From: a virus
Virus record (IMG/VR): IMGVR_UViG_3300021185_001486
Span: 1-23,037 of that record
Reading direction: 5' to 3' (one strand)
Length of the DNA: 23,037 nucleotides
Numbering within the stretch: position 1 is the stretch's first letter; each line of letters begins with the position of its first letter. Shown in pieces: positions 6,226 to 14,415 of the stretch. The notes below the pieces were generated by a model, which did no database searches, was not told where the DNA came from, and saw only the letters and a program-made list of their open reading frames with translations. A program made the translations under genes and the position numbers.

Positions 6226-6238
6226 GCTTGAGCAGCTA

Positions 6239-6439
6239 ATGAAGGTTATATTTAACCAAGCTATAGCAGGGGCAGACTTCTACTACACCTCCGGGCAAGT
6301 AGTAGAGCTGCCCTCTGCGGCTGCTGCTGAGTTTTTAAATGCTGGCTTCTGCGAAGTAGTAGAGGAGAAGAAAGCAGAGAAAGTAGAGAGAGCAGTAAGC
6401 AAGAAGAGCACTAAAAGAACAACCCGAAAAGCTAAGTAA
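6239..6439 (+). CDS. Small head-region protein (66 aa)
   Basis: A 66-residue protein with a short N-terminal beta part (MKVIFNQAIAGADFYY, 'GQVVELPSAAAAEFLNAGFCEVV') and a very basic tail (KKSTKRTTRKAK). The pattern 'strand, G-x-x-V-x-L, helix, G' is shared with the ORF at 8321-8497, which has 'VDKGLTLEVVNEYGLELIEAGKAVE'. Small proteins of this kind are common next to capsid genes in phages. The lysine-rich tail could contact packaged DNA or the capsid interior, but that is inference. It follows the capsid gene by 13 bases and overlaps the next gene by one base. Confidence 0.7.
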   Translation: MKVIFNQAIAGADFYYTSGQVVELPSAAAAEFLNAGFCEVVEEKKAEKVERAVSKKSTKRTTRKAK

Positions 6440-7029
6440 TGAGCTACAGTATAATTACCCCAGCAACTTTAAAAGCTTTGACCGTACAAGAGGTTAAAGA
6501 TTATTTGCGCGTAGATAGCGACGCAGAGGACACCCTGCTAGGGGTACTTATAGACGCTTCTACACAAATGGCCGAGAGCTATTTAGGGAGGTTTCTTTTA
6601 ACGACCGTTATAGAGGAGTTCTACGATTTTTTCCCCGTATATAAAACGGGCGTAGATCCTTTCCACGGCGACCGAAATATAATTTATTTAAGCCGCGGCC
6701 CAGTGCAAGCGGTAGCTAGCGTTAAGTATATAGACGGCAACGGCAACGAGCAGACCGTAACAGCTAGCGACTACCGCACGGATTTAGTAAGCGAGCCCTC
6801 GCGCATTATGCCAAACGAAGGCTGGCTAGGTACTAAGGACACGGTAAACGCTGTTATAATTCGCTATACCTGCGGCTATACTCAAGCCTCGGACGTACCG
6901 GCAAATATAAAAATGGCTATGCTTTTAATGATTGGCGAAATGTACGAGAAGAGAGTAGACAGCGTACACCGCTTACCTACAGCTTCCGAGTACTTGCTTA
7001 ACCCTTATAGAGTTTTCCGCTTTGATTGA
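6439..7029 (+). CDS. Head-tail connector protein (gp6-like)
   Basis: A 196-residue adaptor, likely forming the ring under the portal. The N terminus has the characteristic 'LTVQEVKDYLRVDSDAEDTLLGVLIDASTQMAESYLGRFL', which matches the HK97 gp6 / Phage_gp6 family (L-x-x-V-K-x-[FY]-L-R-[IV], acidic spacer, then helices with 'A...[VA]E.Y.G'). The middle part contains 'LSRGPVQAVASVKYIDGNG' and the end 'NIKMAMLLMIGEMYEKR', also family-typical. It starts at TAATG with the previous gene and ends overlapping the next ORF by 8 bases. Confidence 0.88.
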   Translation: MSYSIITPATLKALTVQEVKDYLRVDSDAEDTLLGVLIDASTQMAESYLGRFLLTTVIEEFYDFFPVYKTGVDPFHGDRNIIYLSRGPVQAVASVKYIDGNGNEQTVTASDYRTDLVSEPSRIMPNEGWLGTKDTVNAVIIRYTCGYTQASDVPANIKMAMLLMIGEMYEKRVDSVHRLPTASEYLLNPYRVFRFD

Positions 7030-7342
7030 TCCGGGTAAACTAGATAGAAGGATTACCTTACAAAGTGCGAGCGTAAGTACGGACGGCTTCGGCCAGGCTG
7101 TACGCACGTATAGCACCTTAGCGCAGGTATGGGCTAAAGTAGATTACCGAGGAACCCCTAAAGAGGGGGAAGATACCGAGAAGCTAACGAGCTTAAATAA
7201 GGTACGCTTTACGGTACGCTACCGCAGCGACGTAGACGCCACAGTAAAGATAAGCTGGGGCGGTAAGACTTACGAAATCGAAGGCGTAAGCTTAGAGGGT
7301 AGAGAGCGCTACCTTATTATAGATACTGTACTAAGGGACTAA
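7022..7342 (+). CDS. Head-tail joining / stopper protein (Phage_H_T_join-like)
   Basis: A 106-residue protein with the signature of the SPP1 gp16-like head-completion family: 'DPGKLDRRITLQSASVSTDGFGQAV' at the start, 'VWAKVDY' in the middle and 'VRFTVRYRSDV' followed by 'ISWGGKTYEIEGVS' at the end. It closes the portal channel and forms the surface for tail attachment. The start is a TTG at 7022 that overlaps the preceding stop region; the conserved block begins within four residues of it, so no later start would preserve the domain. It ends in a TAATG overlap with the next gene. Confidence 0.88.
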   Translation: MIDPGKLDRRITLQSASVSTDGFGQAVRTYSTLAQVWAKVDYRGTPKEGEDTEKLTSLNKVRFTVRYRSDVDATVKISWGGKTYEIEGVSLEGRERYLIIDTVLRD

Positions 7343-7935
7343 TGGCTGTAACGGGTACTAAAAGCGGAGGCTTTTTAAACGCTAAAAAAGAGGGTATTTA
7401 CTTTGAAGTAGACGGCCTAGAAAAAGCGCTAAAGAAACTAGAGAAGCTTAAAGAGATAGACCGTAAGAAAGCTAGACAGTTTAAGGCGGGTATAAAAAGA
7501 GCTGCTAGGCCTTTAGTAAAAAGTGTTAAAGCTAGTATAAAAGACAGTAACCGAAACGACGAAGGTAAAAAGGTGCGTAAGGGTTATAACGATACTGGCG
7601 AAATAACAACAAAGAAGAAGGTAAAAGAAGTTAATTATAAACCGGGTAACCTTCGCAGGTCTATAGGTTTTGTACCTTCAAGAATGAAGGGAGCGCTAGT
7701 AGGTTACGTAGGTGCTCGCTTTGGTAGTAAAGCAGGTAAGACCTTCGACGGGTATTACGCAGCTATAGTAAACTACGGACTAAAAAGAGGTCGCGCTAAG
7801 GCACCTACAAAAAACACGCGTAACGTGGACTACGCGCTAAAAGGACACCAAAAAGCAAAAGCGGTAACGCAGCAGCTTTTATATAAAGAAGTACAAAACA
7901 TTATAAATAAGAGCTTATACGAGCTCAGTAGATAA
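7342..7935 (+). CDS. Tail completion / HK97 gp10-like protein
   Basis: A basic protein of 197 residues. The pattern 'LEKALKKLEKLKEIDRKKARQFKAGIKRAARPLVKSVK' (residues about 28-65), then 'GNLRRSIGFVPSR', 'VGYVGARFG', and 'YYAAIVNYG' near residue 145 fits the HK97 gp10-like family, which in siphoviruses sits at the head-tail interface. It is slightly longer than typical (about 130-150 residues) owing to a lysine-rich insert near residues 70-95 ('DEGKKVRKGYNDTGE'). The gene has one-base overlaps on both sides. Confidence 0.85.
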   Translation: MAVTGTKSGGFLNAKKEGIYFEVDGLEKALKKLEKLKEIDRKKARQFKAGIKRAARPLVKSVKASIKDSNRNDEGKKVRKGYNDTGEITTKKKVKEVNYKPGNLRRSIGFVPSRMKGALVGYVGARFGSKAGKTFDGYYAAIVNYGLKRGRAKAPTKNTRNVDYALKGHQKAKAVTQQLLYKEVQNIINKSLYELSR

Positions 7936-8324
7936 TGAACGAAGGAAAAGCTATTTACTCTATACTTACCAGCGACAGCGACGTAAACGCTATCGTAGGT
8001 ACTCGCGTTTATCCGCAAATAGCAGCCCAAGAGGCCGCCTTTCCTTTTGTTGTATATGTATTACAAAATGTAGACCCTAGCGACACTAAGAGCGGGGTAA
8101 GTACTTTAGACGAGGTACGCTACGACATTATAGTAGCTAGCGAAAACTACGCAGAGGCTAGCGATTTAACGGGTAAAATACGAACCGCTTTAGATCGTTA
8201 CAGCGGAACCGTAGCGGGTGTAGTTATTGATTCTATACAGTTTATAGACTTAGACGTAAATAACGACCCAGGAACGGAAACCTACCTAACGAATACAGAG
8301 TATATAATAAGAGTTAAGCGATGA
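7935..8324 (+). CDS. Tail terminator / completion protein, DUF3168-like
   Basis: A 129-residue protein matching the DUF3168 family (lambda gpU / SPP1 gp17-type tail-completion fold). Visible features are 'AIYSILTSDSDVNAIVGTRVYPQIA' at the N terminus, 'FPFVVYVLQN', 'VRYDIIVASENYAEASDLTGKIRTALD' and the terminal 'TEYIIRVKR'. It is expected to cap the tail tube at the head end. The stop codon is within an ATGA overlap with the next small ORF, so the genes are likely translated together. Confidence 0.87.
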   Translation: MNEGKAIYSILTSDSDVNAIVGTRVYPQIAAQEAAFPFVVYVLQNVDPSDTKSGVSTLDEVRYDIIVASENYAEASDLTGKIRTALDRYSGTVAGVVIDSIQFIDLDVNNDPGTETYLTNTEYIIRVKR

Positions 8325-8497
8325 AAATAACACTAACAAAAAAAGTAACACTACCCCACGGAAAAAAGGTAGACAAAGGTCTAACTTTAGAGGTAGTAAA
8401 TGAATACGGCCTAGAGCTTATAGAAGCTGGTAAGGCTGTAGAATTTGGGGCCGAGGCTCCCGTAATAATTGAAGAACAAATAAATAATCTAGATTAA
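8321..8497 (+). CDS. Small connector-region protein (58 aa)
   Basis: A 58-residue ORF beginning at the ATG of an ATGA overlap with the DUF3168 gene: MKITLTKKVTLPHGKKVDKG, then 'LTLEVVNEYGLELIEAGKAVEFG' and an acidic, Ile-rich end. The sequence pattern parallels the protein at 6239-6439 (N-terminal MK-I/V strand, G-x-x-[VL]-x-[LV], helix, G-[KF]-[AC]-x-[EV]-[FV]), so the two may be distant paralogues. The tight overlaps and position between two structural genes support it as real. The function is unknown; it could be a minor head-tail or tail protein. Confidence 0.7.
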   Translation: MKITLTKKVTLPHGKKVDKGLTLEVVNEYGLELIEAGKAVEFGAEAPVIIEEQINNLD

Positions 8498-8499
8498 AA

Positions 8500-8907
8500 A
8501 TGGCAACTACCGGAATTATGAACGGAACCCTCTTAGGGGTATACGTAGGAAGCACTCTAATAGCTCACGCTACTGAGGGCTCTATCTCTTTATCAATGGA
8601 CACGCGCGACGCGACCAGTAAAAGCTCTAGCGGTACTCGCGACTTATTAGAGGCTACAAAGTCGGGTACTATCTCAGTATCTGCGCTTTACGCTGAAGAT
8701 GCAGCTTACGGCGTCGATGACCTTATGACATCTTGGGCGGCACGTACAGCGATCGTAGTTAAATTCTCTACCGAGGTAACGGGCGACCATTTTTGGTCTG
8801 CTTCTGCCTATATAACTTCGTTAGAGGTTAGCGCAGGTATGGAAGATAACGTAACGTACTCTGCTACATTCGAGCTTACGGGCGCGATTACTTACAGCAA
8901 TAACTAA
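8500..8907 (+). CDS. Major tail tube protein
   Basis: A 135-residue protein with the pattern of the TP901-1 / Phage_tail_2 major tail family: 'GTLLGVYVGSTLIAHATEGSISLSMDTRDATSKSSSGTRDLLEATKSGTISVSALY', then 'YSATFELTGAI' at the end. Stacked hexamers form the tail tube. The composition is Ser/Thr/Ala rich and beta-strand rich. Codon use leans to ATT/ATC for Ile (2 ATA in 7), closer to the capsid gene than to the connector genes, consistent with high expression. The position immediately before the tail-assembly chaperones is standard. Confidence 0.92.
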   Translation: MATTGIMNGTLLGVYVGSTLIAHATEGSISLSMDTRDATSKSSSGTRDLLEATKSGTISVSALYAEDAAYGVDDLMTSWAARTAIVVKFSTEVTGDHFWSASAYITSLEVSAGMEDNVTYSATFELTGAITYSNN

Positions 8908-8933
8908 TAGTACAACACAAACACTTAAAGCAA

Positions 8934-9245
8934 ATGGTTAAACACGTAGAAATAGGAGGAGTAAGCAGGCCGGTTAAATTCGGTTTCGCTGCCCTTATGG
9001 AATTTACCGAAGAGAACGGCTATACTATGGCTGACCTAGATAAATTAGGCGAGAATATGAAACTTAAGGACGCGCTCTTTTTAGTGTGGTGTGGATTGAA
9101 GCACGGCGCTAGAGTAGAAAAGCAACCTTATAAACATACGATCGAAGATATAGCAGACTGGCTAGACGAAAAGCCCGAAGCTATGGAGCAGGTACTAAAC
9201 GTGTTTAGCTCTAGCTTTAATTCCTCGGAAGAGGAAAAAAAGTAA
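8934..9245 (+). CDS. Tail assembly chaperone, short form (gpG-like)
   Basis: A 103-residue protein beginning MVKHVEIGGVSRPVKFGFAA, with 'LMEFTEENGYTMADLD', 'DALFLVWCGLKHGARVE', 'IEDIADWLDEKPEAMEQVLNVF'. This is the pattern of siphovirus tail-assembly chaperones (lambda gpG analogue, TAC_11-type), which bind the tape measure while the tube polymerises. It ends EEEKK followed by TAA, and the last codons GAA AAA AAG are a slippery sequence that feeds the longer gpGT-like product (see 9236-9276). Confidence 0.88.
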   Translation: MVKHVEIGGVSRPVKFGFAALMEFTEENGYTMADLDKLGENMKLKDALFLVWCGLKHGARVEKQPYKHTIEDIADWLDEKPEAMEQVLNVFSSSFNSSEEEKK

Positions 9246-9276
9246 ACGGGGCGCCGGGTGAAGGCCCGGCAGCCCC
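9236..9276 (+). promoter_or_regulatory. Programmed -1 ribosomal frameshift signal (A AAA AAG plus hairpin)
   Basis: The heptamer A AAA AAG (9236-9242) is in the correct phase relative to the chaperone frame (GAA AAA AAG). After a 5-base spacer a strong hairpin follows: GGGGC (9248-9252) pairs with GCCCC (9272-9276), and GCCGGG (9253-9258) pairs with CCCGGC (9265-9270), with one bulged A and a 6-base loop. This 11-bp GC-rich stem is the strongest hairpin I see in the window. A -1 shift bypasses the TAA at 9243 and enters an ATG-less frame that is open for 116 codons. Confidence 0.92.
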
Positions 9277-9592
9277 TTTAACTTTTGACTATTACCAGGA
9301 GCTAGCTTTAGGGCAGCTTAGCTGGACGCCGGCGACCTTCTACGAAGCGACGCCTAGAGAGTTAGAGAACGCCCTTAAGGGCTTCTTTAATTTATACGAA
9401 GTAGGCCAGCAGCAAAGCTGGGAGCGTGAGAGGTGGAGTACTACGGTACTGGTAAACCTACAGCTACCAAAAAACAAAAAAGTAAAAGCTACGGATTTAG
9501 TCCGCTTCCCTTGGGAAAATAAACACAAAGGCCCAAAGCTAACAAAACAAGAAGCTAAAGCAATACTAGCAAAATGGCAAAAAGGACAATAG
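9242..9592 (+). CDS. Tail assembly chaperone, frameshift extension (gpT-like part of gpGT)
   Basis: This frame has no ATG and is reached by the -1 shift at 9236-9242. It encodes 116 residues, so the fusion product is about 219 residues. It starts VNGAPGEGPAAP (a Gly/Pro/Ala-rich linker encoded by the hairpin), then 'LTFDYYQELALGQLSW', 'TPATFYEATPRELENALKGF' and a basic tail with 'LTKQEAKAILAKWQKGQ'. 'W-x-P-x-x-F-[YW]-x-x-T-[PL]-x-E-L' is the usual signature of the second tail-chaperone ORF in siphoviruses. In lambda the fused gpGT recruits the tape measure and gpG coats it. It overlaps the tape measure gene by 19 bases. Confidence 0.88.
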   Translation, partial: VNGAPGEGPAAPLTFDYYQELALGQLSWTPATFYEATPRELENALKGFFNLYEVGQQQSWERERWSTTVLVNLQLPKNKKVKATDLVRFPWENKHKGPKLTKQEAKAILAKWQKGQ

Positions 9593-11943
9593 CGAGTACT
9601 AACATTAGCATAGGTGCAAACCTTAGCGGCCTCCAGCGAGGCCTTAAGATAGCACAGCGCAGCCTCCGTAAGTTCGGAGGGCAGGCTAAGCGTATAGGTA
9701 GTAATATTACGAGTAGTGTTACCCTACCCTTTGCCGCTGCGGGTGCTGCTGGCGTTAAGATGGCTACCGACCTAGAGAGCAGTTTTAGCAAGATAGAGAA
9801 CCTCGTAGGTATTACGGGTAAGGCTCTAGACGATTTTAAGACCTCGGTAAGAAACGTAAGTAGCGAAACTGGTAAGAGCCAGCAGGAGCTAAGCGAGGCA
9901 CTCTTTACGGTTAGCTCCGCAGGTTTACGCGGCGCTGAAGCTACGGAAGTTTTAGAGAGATCCGCGAAAGCCTCAGCTATTGGCTTAGGAGATACGCAGC
10001 AAATAGCGCAAGCCCTTACCGGGGTTATGCAGGCTTACGGCAAATCGGGAATGACGGCAGCGCAAGCGACCGACACTTTAACCGCTATCGTAAGAGAAGG
10101 TAACCTAGAGGCGGAAGCTTTAGCCCCTACCCTTGGTAGGGTAGTAGGTATAGCTTCACAGCTTGGCGTAAGCTTTGAAGAGGTAGGCGCTAATATCGCA
10201 ACCTTTACCCGTTTAGGTGTACCAGCCGAGGAGGCCGTAGTAGGTTTACGCGGTATTATGGCTAGCTTCTTAAAGCCTACAGCTGACGCTAAAAACGCTC
10301 TAGCTACTTTAGGAATGACTGCGGAAGACCTCCGTAACCAAGTAAGCGAGGAAGGTTTACAAGCTACCCTAGCTAATTTAATGACCGCCTTTGAAGGTAA
10401 CGACGAGGCACTTACTAGCGTCTTCGGGAACGTCCGCGCGCTATCTGCTGTACTCGGTACAGCTGGAGCGCAGGGCGAGACCTACGCCGCTGTACTAGAT
10501 AATATCAGTAATAGTACTGGTATAGTAGATGAGGGCTTCGAGAATGTAAGCCAAACGTCGGGCTTTAAATTCCAGCAAACCTTAAACAGTTTACGTAACG
10601 CAGGTATAGAGCTAGGAAACGCTTTACTTCCTTTGGTTACTAAAATAGCCACTTTTGTAACTACAGCTATAAACAGCTTTAGAGATCTCAGCACCGAAAC
10701 AAAAACCGCTATACTAACCCTTACCGCTATAGTAGCGGCAAGCGGCCCTATTATGAGCGGTATAGGTTTTATAGCTACAGCTATAGGCGCACTACTTAGC
10801 CCGGTAGGATTAATTATAGTAGGTATAGCTGCCGCTGGTTTTGCAATGTATAAATTTTGGGATCAAGTTAGGCCCGTTCTTGTAGGTACTATAAACTATT
10901 TTATAGACCTCTATAACGAGAGCTCCTTATTTAGGTTAGTTATTCAACTAATTATAGCAAGCTTTAAAAACCTATGGACAGTAGGAAAGGCTTTATTTGA
11001 TGGATTCGGCCAAAACCTAAAAGGTATAGGCCAGCTATTTTTAGGAGCCTTTACTTTTGATCTAGACAAGATTAAAGAGGGCTTAAATAATATTAAAGAC
11101 GCCGCAGTAGATACCGTTACCGATATTATAGGAGGCATAAGCGATAATTACAGCGAAGCTATAGAAAACGCTTTCGCACCTAAAGACAAGATAGAGCTAG
11201 TAACCGAGGACGGACTACAGCAGGGTATAGACAATATGCTAGATCCTATTAAAAAAGGCTGGGGTAGTCTTAAGGAAATGTTTAGCTTTAAAGGCGGAGC
11301 AGGTACTAGCGGAGCAGGTGCTTCTAGTAGTCCAGCAGCCGTTATAGAGGATGCCGGAGACGCGGCAGAAGAAGCAGAGCCTAAAATAAATAAGCTTCAA
11401 GCCGCGTTTACTAGCTTAAAAAATAATGTAGACGTAGTAGGCTTAATGGTTAACGAGCTAGGTAACGCCTTCCAAACGATCTTTACCCATCAAATAAACG
11501 CAGCTTTAGGAGATACGGAGCAGAGCTTTAAAGAGATGACCAGTAGCGTTATATCGGATTTAAAGCAGCTAGTAATAAAACTCATAGCGGCAGCCGTAGC
11601 AGCGGCAGCGCTAGTAGCTTTATTAGCTATGGCAGGAATAGGAGGCTTTAGTATAAAGACCGCTTCCGATTTTGCTACTGGATTTAAAGGAGTATTCGCA
11701 GGAATGAGCGGCATAAAACTAGCTAAAGGTGGGTTAGCATTTGGTGAGACTCTCGCTGTGGTCGGCGACAACCCTAACGCTAGAATGGATCCGGAAGTAA
11801 TAGCCCCACTATCTAAGCTTAAGAATATGATAGGCGGAGCTGGTGGCGGTACCGTAACGGTAGTAGGTAAGCTATCCGGCCAGGACATCTTACTAAGCAG
11901 CGAAAAAGCAGGAAGAACACGAAGCAGATATAGAGGGTTTTAA
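9574..11943 (+). CDS. Tape measure protein (TP901 family)
   Basis: A 789-residue protein that sets tail length; at about 0.15 nm per residue this predicts a tail near 120 nm. The N-terminal 350 residues match the TP901/PhageMin_Tail family: 'ANLSGLQRGLKIAQRSLRKFG', 'MATDLESSFSKIENLVGITG', 'SQQELSEALFTVSSAGLRG', 'LGVSFEEVGANIATFTRLGVPAEEA'. A long hydrophobic block at about residues 375-430 and another at about 665-690 are expected to contact or cross the host membrane during DNA injection. The C terminus is basic (RTRSRYRGF). I see no muralytic domain. Ile is again mostly ATA. Synthesis is probably coupled to the chaperone fusion through the 19-base overlap. Confidence 0.94.
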   Translation: MAKRTIASTNISIGANLSGLQRGLKIAQRSLRKFGGQAKRIGSNITSSVTLPFAAAGAAGVKMATDLESSFSKIENLVGITGKALDDFKTSVRNVSSETGKSQQELSEALFTVSSAGLRGAEATEVLERSAKASAIGLGDTQQIAQALTGVMQAYGKSGMTAAQATDTLTAIVREGNLEAEALAPTLGRVVGIASQLGVSFEEVGANIATFTRLGVPAEEAVVGLRGIMASFLKPTADAKNALATLGMTAEDLRNQVSEEGLQATLANLMTAFEGNDEALTSVFGNVRALSAVLGTAGAQGETYAAVLDNISNSTGIVDEGFENVSQTSGFKFQQTLNSLRNAGIELGNALLPLVTKIATFVTTAINSFRDLSTETKTAILTLTAIVAASGPIMSGIGFIATAIGALLSPVGLIIVGIAAAGFAMYKFWDQVRPVLVGTINYFIDLYNESSLFRLVIQLIIASFKNLWTVGKALFDGFGQNLKGIGQLFLGAFTFDLDKIKEGLNNIKDAAVDTVTDIIGGISDNYSEAIENAFAPKDKIELVTEDGLQQGIDNMLDPIKKGWGSLKEMFSFKGGAGTSGAGASSSPAAVIEDAGDAAEEAEPKINKLQAAFTSLKNNVDVVGLMVNELGNAFQTIFTHQINAALGDTEQSFKEMTSSVISDLKQLVIKLIAAAVAAAALVALLAMAGIGGFSIKTASDFATGFKGVFAGMSGIKLAKGGLAFGETLAVVGDNPNARMDPEVIAPLSKLKNMIGGAGGGTVTVVGKLSGQDILLSSEKAGRTRSRYRGF

Positions 11944-11945
11944 AT

Positions 11946-14375
11946 ATGGGGTTAAGGTTATATAGTGAATTTCACAGCTCAACGGATAAGCTTTTTAAAG
12001 TAGAGATCCACGACAGCAGCTTTAGCGGAACCGCTGAGGCTTTCACTGTTGCGGGCGATGGGTTTACCTTAAACTACAGCGGAGAGACCGACGACATAGT
12101 AAGCCCTATTATAGGCTCTAACTGTACTATAAGCGCGTACAATAATAGCGACGCCTTCGACACGTTTATAAACCTGCTTAACAACTACCAAGAGGAGCGC
12201 TTTACAGTTCGTATATACGGGGAAGCGGATAGTATAGAAGACGGTCTAGTAATGAGCTATTACGATACCGAGCTGCCGCCGGATAACGGGTTAGTACTTT
12301 ACTGGTGTGGTCTTATTATGCAGGATCTAATAACTATAGAAGATACGCATAAGCCCTACGTCTTTAGCATTACAGCTGTAGACGGTATAGGACACCTAGC
12401 TAACAAACAGTTTACGAGTATAAGCAACGTAACGCTAGAAAGTTTTATAGAGAGTGCAGCGGACGCTATAGGAATAGATAGCTTATATGCAGACGACGAC
12501 CTACTGTACGCCACTAGCGTTAATATTTGGGACACTCAGCAAACCTATAGCACCTCTAACGACGTAACCACTTTAACGCGCTTTAGCGCCTTAGTATTTG
12601 CAGATAAAGAAGAAGACGGTAGCTATGTATACTCTAGCTATTTAGATGTATTAAAAGAGCTTTGTATAGCCTTTGGCGCTAGGTTCTACCAACGCGAGGG
12701 GGTTTACTACTTCGAGCAATACTTAGAGCGTACCGTAACTACTAGAACGGTAAGCGCTTACCATAAGGACGGTACTAAAGCTTTTACTTCTACTGTTAGC
12801 GACGACGTAACCCTCGACGGTACAACCGGAGGAGGGGCACGTCTAGCGGGTAACAGCTTTAACTTCTTACCGGCACTAAAAAAAGTACAAGTAAGCTACA
12901 ACCAGGAGCGCAGTAATAACCTACTAGCTAATAGATTGACCTACACCGGTGCAACGGGTAGGCAGGATTTAGGCTTCGTAGTAGATGACAATAGCGGACA
13001 AATCCAAGTAACGGGGCAGCTTATATACCAGCTTACCCATAACGGTAATGCGGGTGCGATAGCCTTAGATTTTTGGCGCCCGGTATGGCGGGTAGAGCTT
13101 CGTGTAGAAGACGCGGCAAACCCGGGAACCTTCCACTACCTTAAGAGAAACTTTAACCCTAGTGGGGGACAGCTTTACGGAGCTACAAGCTGGACAACTA
13201 CACCTAGCTTTTACCACGTAGACGCGGGTACAACAAGAAACGAGGCTAGCGGCGCTTACATAAGTAACACCTTTAGCCTAGTTACTCCGCCTCTACCGGT
13301 AGACGGGGACGCGCAGCTAGACGTAAACTACTACCGCGTATACGACGGTTTCAATAACACCGTAAAAGCGGTGCCTACTTACTTTACGGAGACTAACCAA
13401 GTAAAGGAAGTTACAGCTACCTACTTTAATGGTAACGGAGGCGTAAGCGATGTTACGGTATTTAGTGCTACGAATACGGACACTAATATAAATAGTAACC
13501 TTATTCTAGATTTAGGCGAGTTAAGGGTAAGCGATTCTTTAGGCTTGCAGGGTAGCTTTTACGTATACAACGGCAGCGCCTGGGTACCTTCTACGCAATG
13601 GCGCCGAGGGAATAGCGGTAGCTATACGAGCTTACTAAAGCTTTTAACTAATGAAGTACTAGCGCTACATAAGAAACCTATAGAAAGGTACAGCGGCACG
13701 ATTGTAGGGCCTTACCCGTTCGGGGTAAGGTACAGCTTCGAGAGTGCTTTTTGGCTTCCTATGAGCGGAAGCTATAACGCTAATATGGACGAATGGTCTA
13801 GCGAATGGTTTAAGGTTCAAAAGGACTTAAGTAATATTACTATAGACAGTCCAGTAGGTAGCGGCGGCGGTGCTGACTTCGTAGCAAGGGTAAGCGGTCA
13901 GCAGGGAACGGACGAGGTAATAAACGGCGTAGACATTACAGTAACTACGAGCGACGTAACCGGTAACCAAACCATAGGCGGTACGCTAGGGGTTACGGGT
14001 AACAGTACGTTAGCTGCTACGAGCGTAGGGGAGTTTACTACTACCTCTAGAGTGAACGTAACTATAAACGATATTACCGCAACAGGCGGCGGATCAGAAA
14101 ATTTATCCGCAAACAAAAACTTTAGCTTCCTTACTTATTCCGGTGAAAACGGAACCTATACTATAACACTACCCGAAGCTGAAGACGGCGTTATACTGCG
14201 ATTTAAAACGGACGACACTATAGCCGCAAACAAAACAGTAACGATAGCGCCGCAAGCGGGCGGGCGTATTGATGAAGAGGCTAACTATGTATTAAACCGT
14301 CCGCTAGATGGCGTTTCATTATTAGGCCGTTCCGGATCTAACAAATGGTATGTAATACAAAAGAAAGAAAAATAA
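11946..14375 (+). CDS. Large tail-tip / baseplate hub protein with C-terminal fibre-like segment
   Basis: An 809-residue protein directly after the tape measure, where distal-tail and hub proteins are found. The N-terminal 160 residues contain 'HDSSFSGTAEAFTVAGDGFTLNYSGETDDIVSPIIGS' and 'LYWCGLIMQDL...PYVFSITAVDGIGHLANKQF'. I associate this layout (W-x-G-x-[IL]-x-x-D-L, then P-Y-x-[FV]-x-x-x-A-x-D-G-[LI]-G) with hub proteins of Bacteroidota siphoviruses. The C-terminal 150 residues switch to a fibre style: a Gly-rich linker (VGSGGGADFVARVSG), 'GTLGVTGNSTL'-type repeats, then a compact end with 'GSNKWYVIQKK'. Such ends often trimerise or hold attached fibres. No peptidase or glycosidase motif is recognised. 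The exact role within the tail tip is inferred from position. Confidence 0.78.
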   Translation: MGLRLYSEFHSSTDKLFKVEIHDSSFSGTAEAFTVAGDGFTLNYSGETDDIVSPIIGSNCTISAYNNSDAFDTFINLLNNYQEERFTVRIYGEADSIEDGLVMSYYDTELPPDNGLVLYWCGLIMQDLITIEDTHKPYVFSITAVDGIGHLANKQFTSISNVTLESFIESAADAIGIDSLYADDDLLYATSVNIWDTQQTYSTSNDVTTLTRFSALVFADKEEDGSYVYSSYLDVLKELCIAFGARFYQREGVYYFEQYLERTVTTRTVSAYHKDGTKAFTSTVSDDVTLDGTTGGGARLAGNSFNFLPALKKVQVSYNQERSNNLLANRLTYTGATGRQDLGFVVDDNSGQIQVTGQLIYQLTHNGNAGAIALDFWRPVWRVELRVEDAANPGTFHYLKRNFNPSGGQLYGATSWTTTPSFYHVDAGTTRNEASGAYISNTFSLVTPPLPVDGDAQLDVNYYRVYDGFNNTVKAVPTYFTETNQVKEVTATYFNGNGGVSDVTVFSATNTDTNINSNLILDLGELRVSDSLGLQGSFYVYNGSAWVPSTQWRRGNSGSYTSLLKLLTNEVLALHKKPIERYSGTIVGPYPFGVRYSFESAFWLPMSGSYNANMDEWSSEWFKVQKDLSNITIDSPVGSGGGADFVARVSGQQGTDEVINGVDITVTTSDVTGNQTIGGTLGVTGNSTLAATSVGEFTTTSRVNVTINDITATGGGSENLSANKNFSFLTYSGENGTYTITLPEAEDGVILRFKTDDTIAANKTVTIAPQAGGRIDEEANYVLNRPLDGVSLLGRSGSNKWYVIQKKEK

Positions 14376-14415
14376 ATAAGTACTAAGTTTATACTATATT
14401 AAATACTACTAATGA

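Noticed and set aside
11490-11888. 132-codon open frame on the minus strand
   Set aside because: It is a shadow of the tape measure gene; its composition mirrors the complementary codons and it has no leader or motif.
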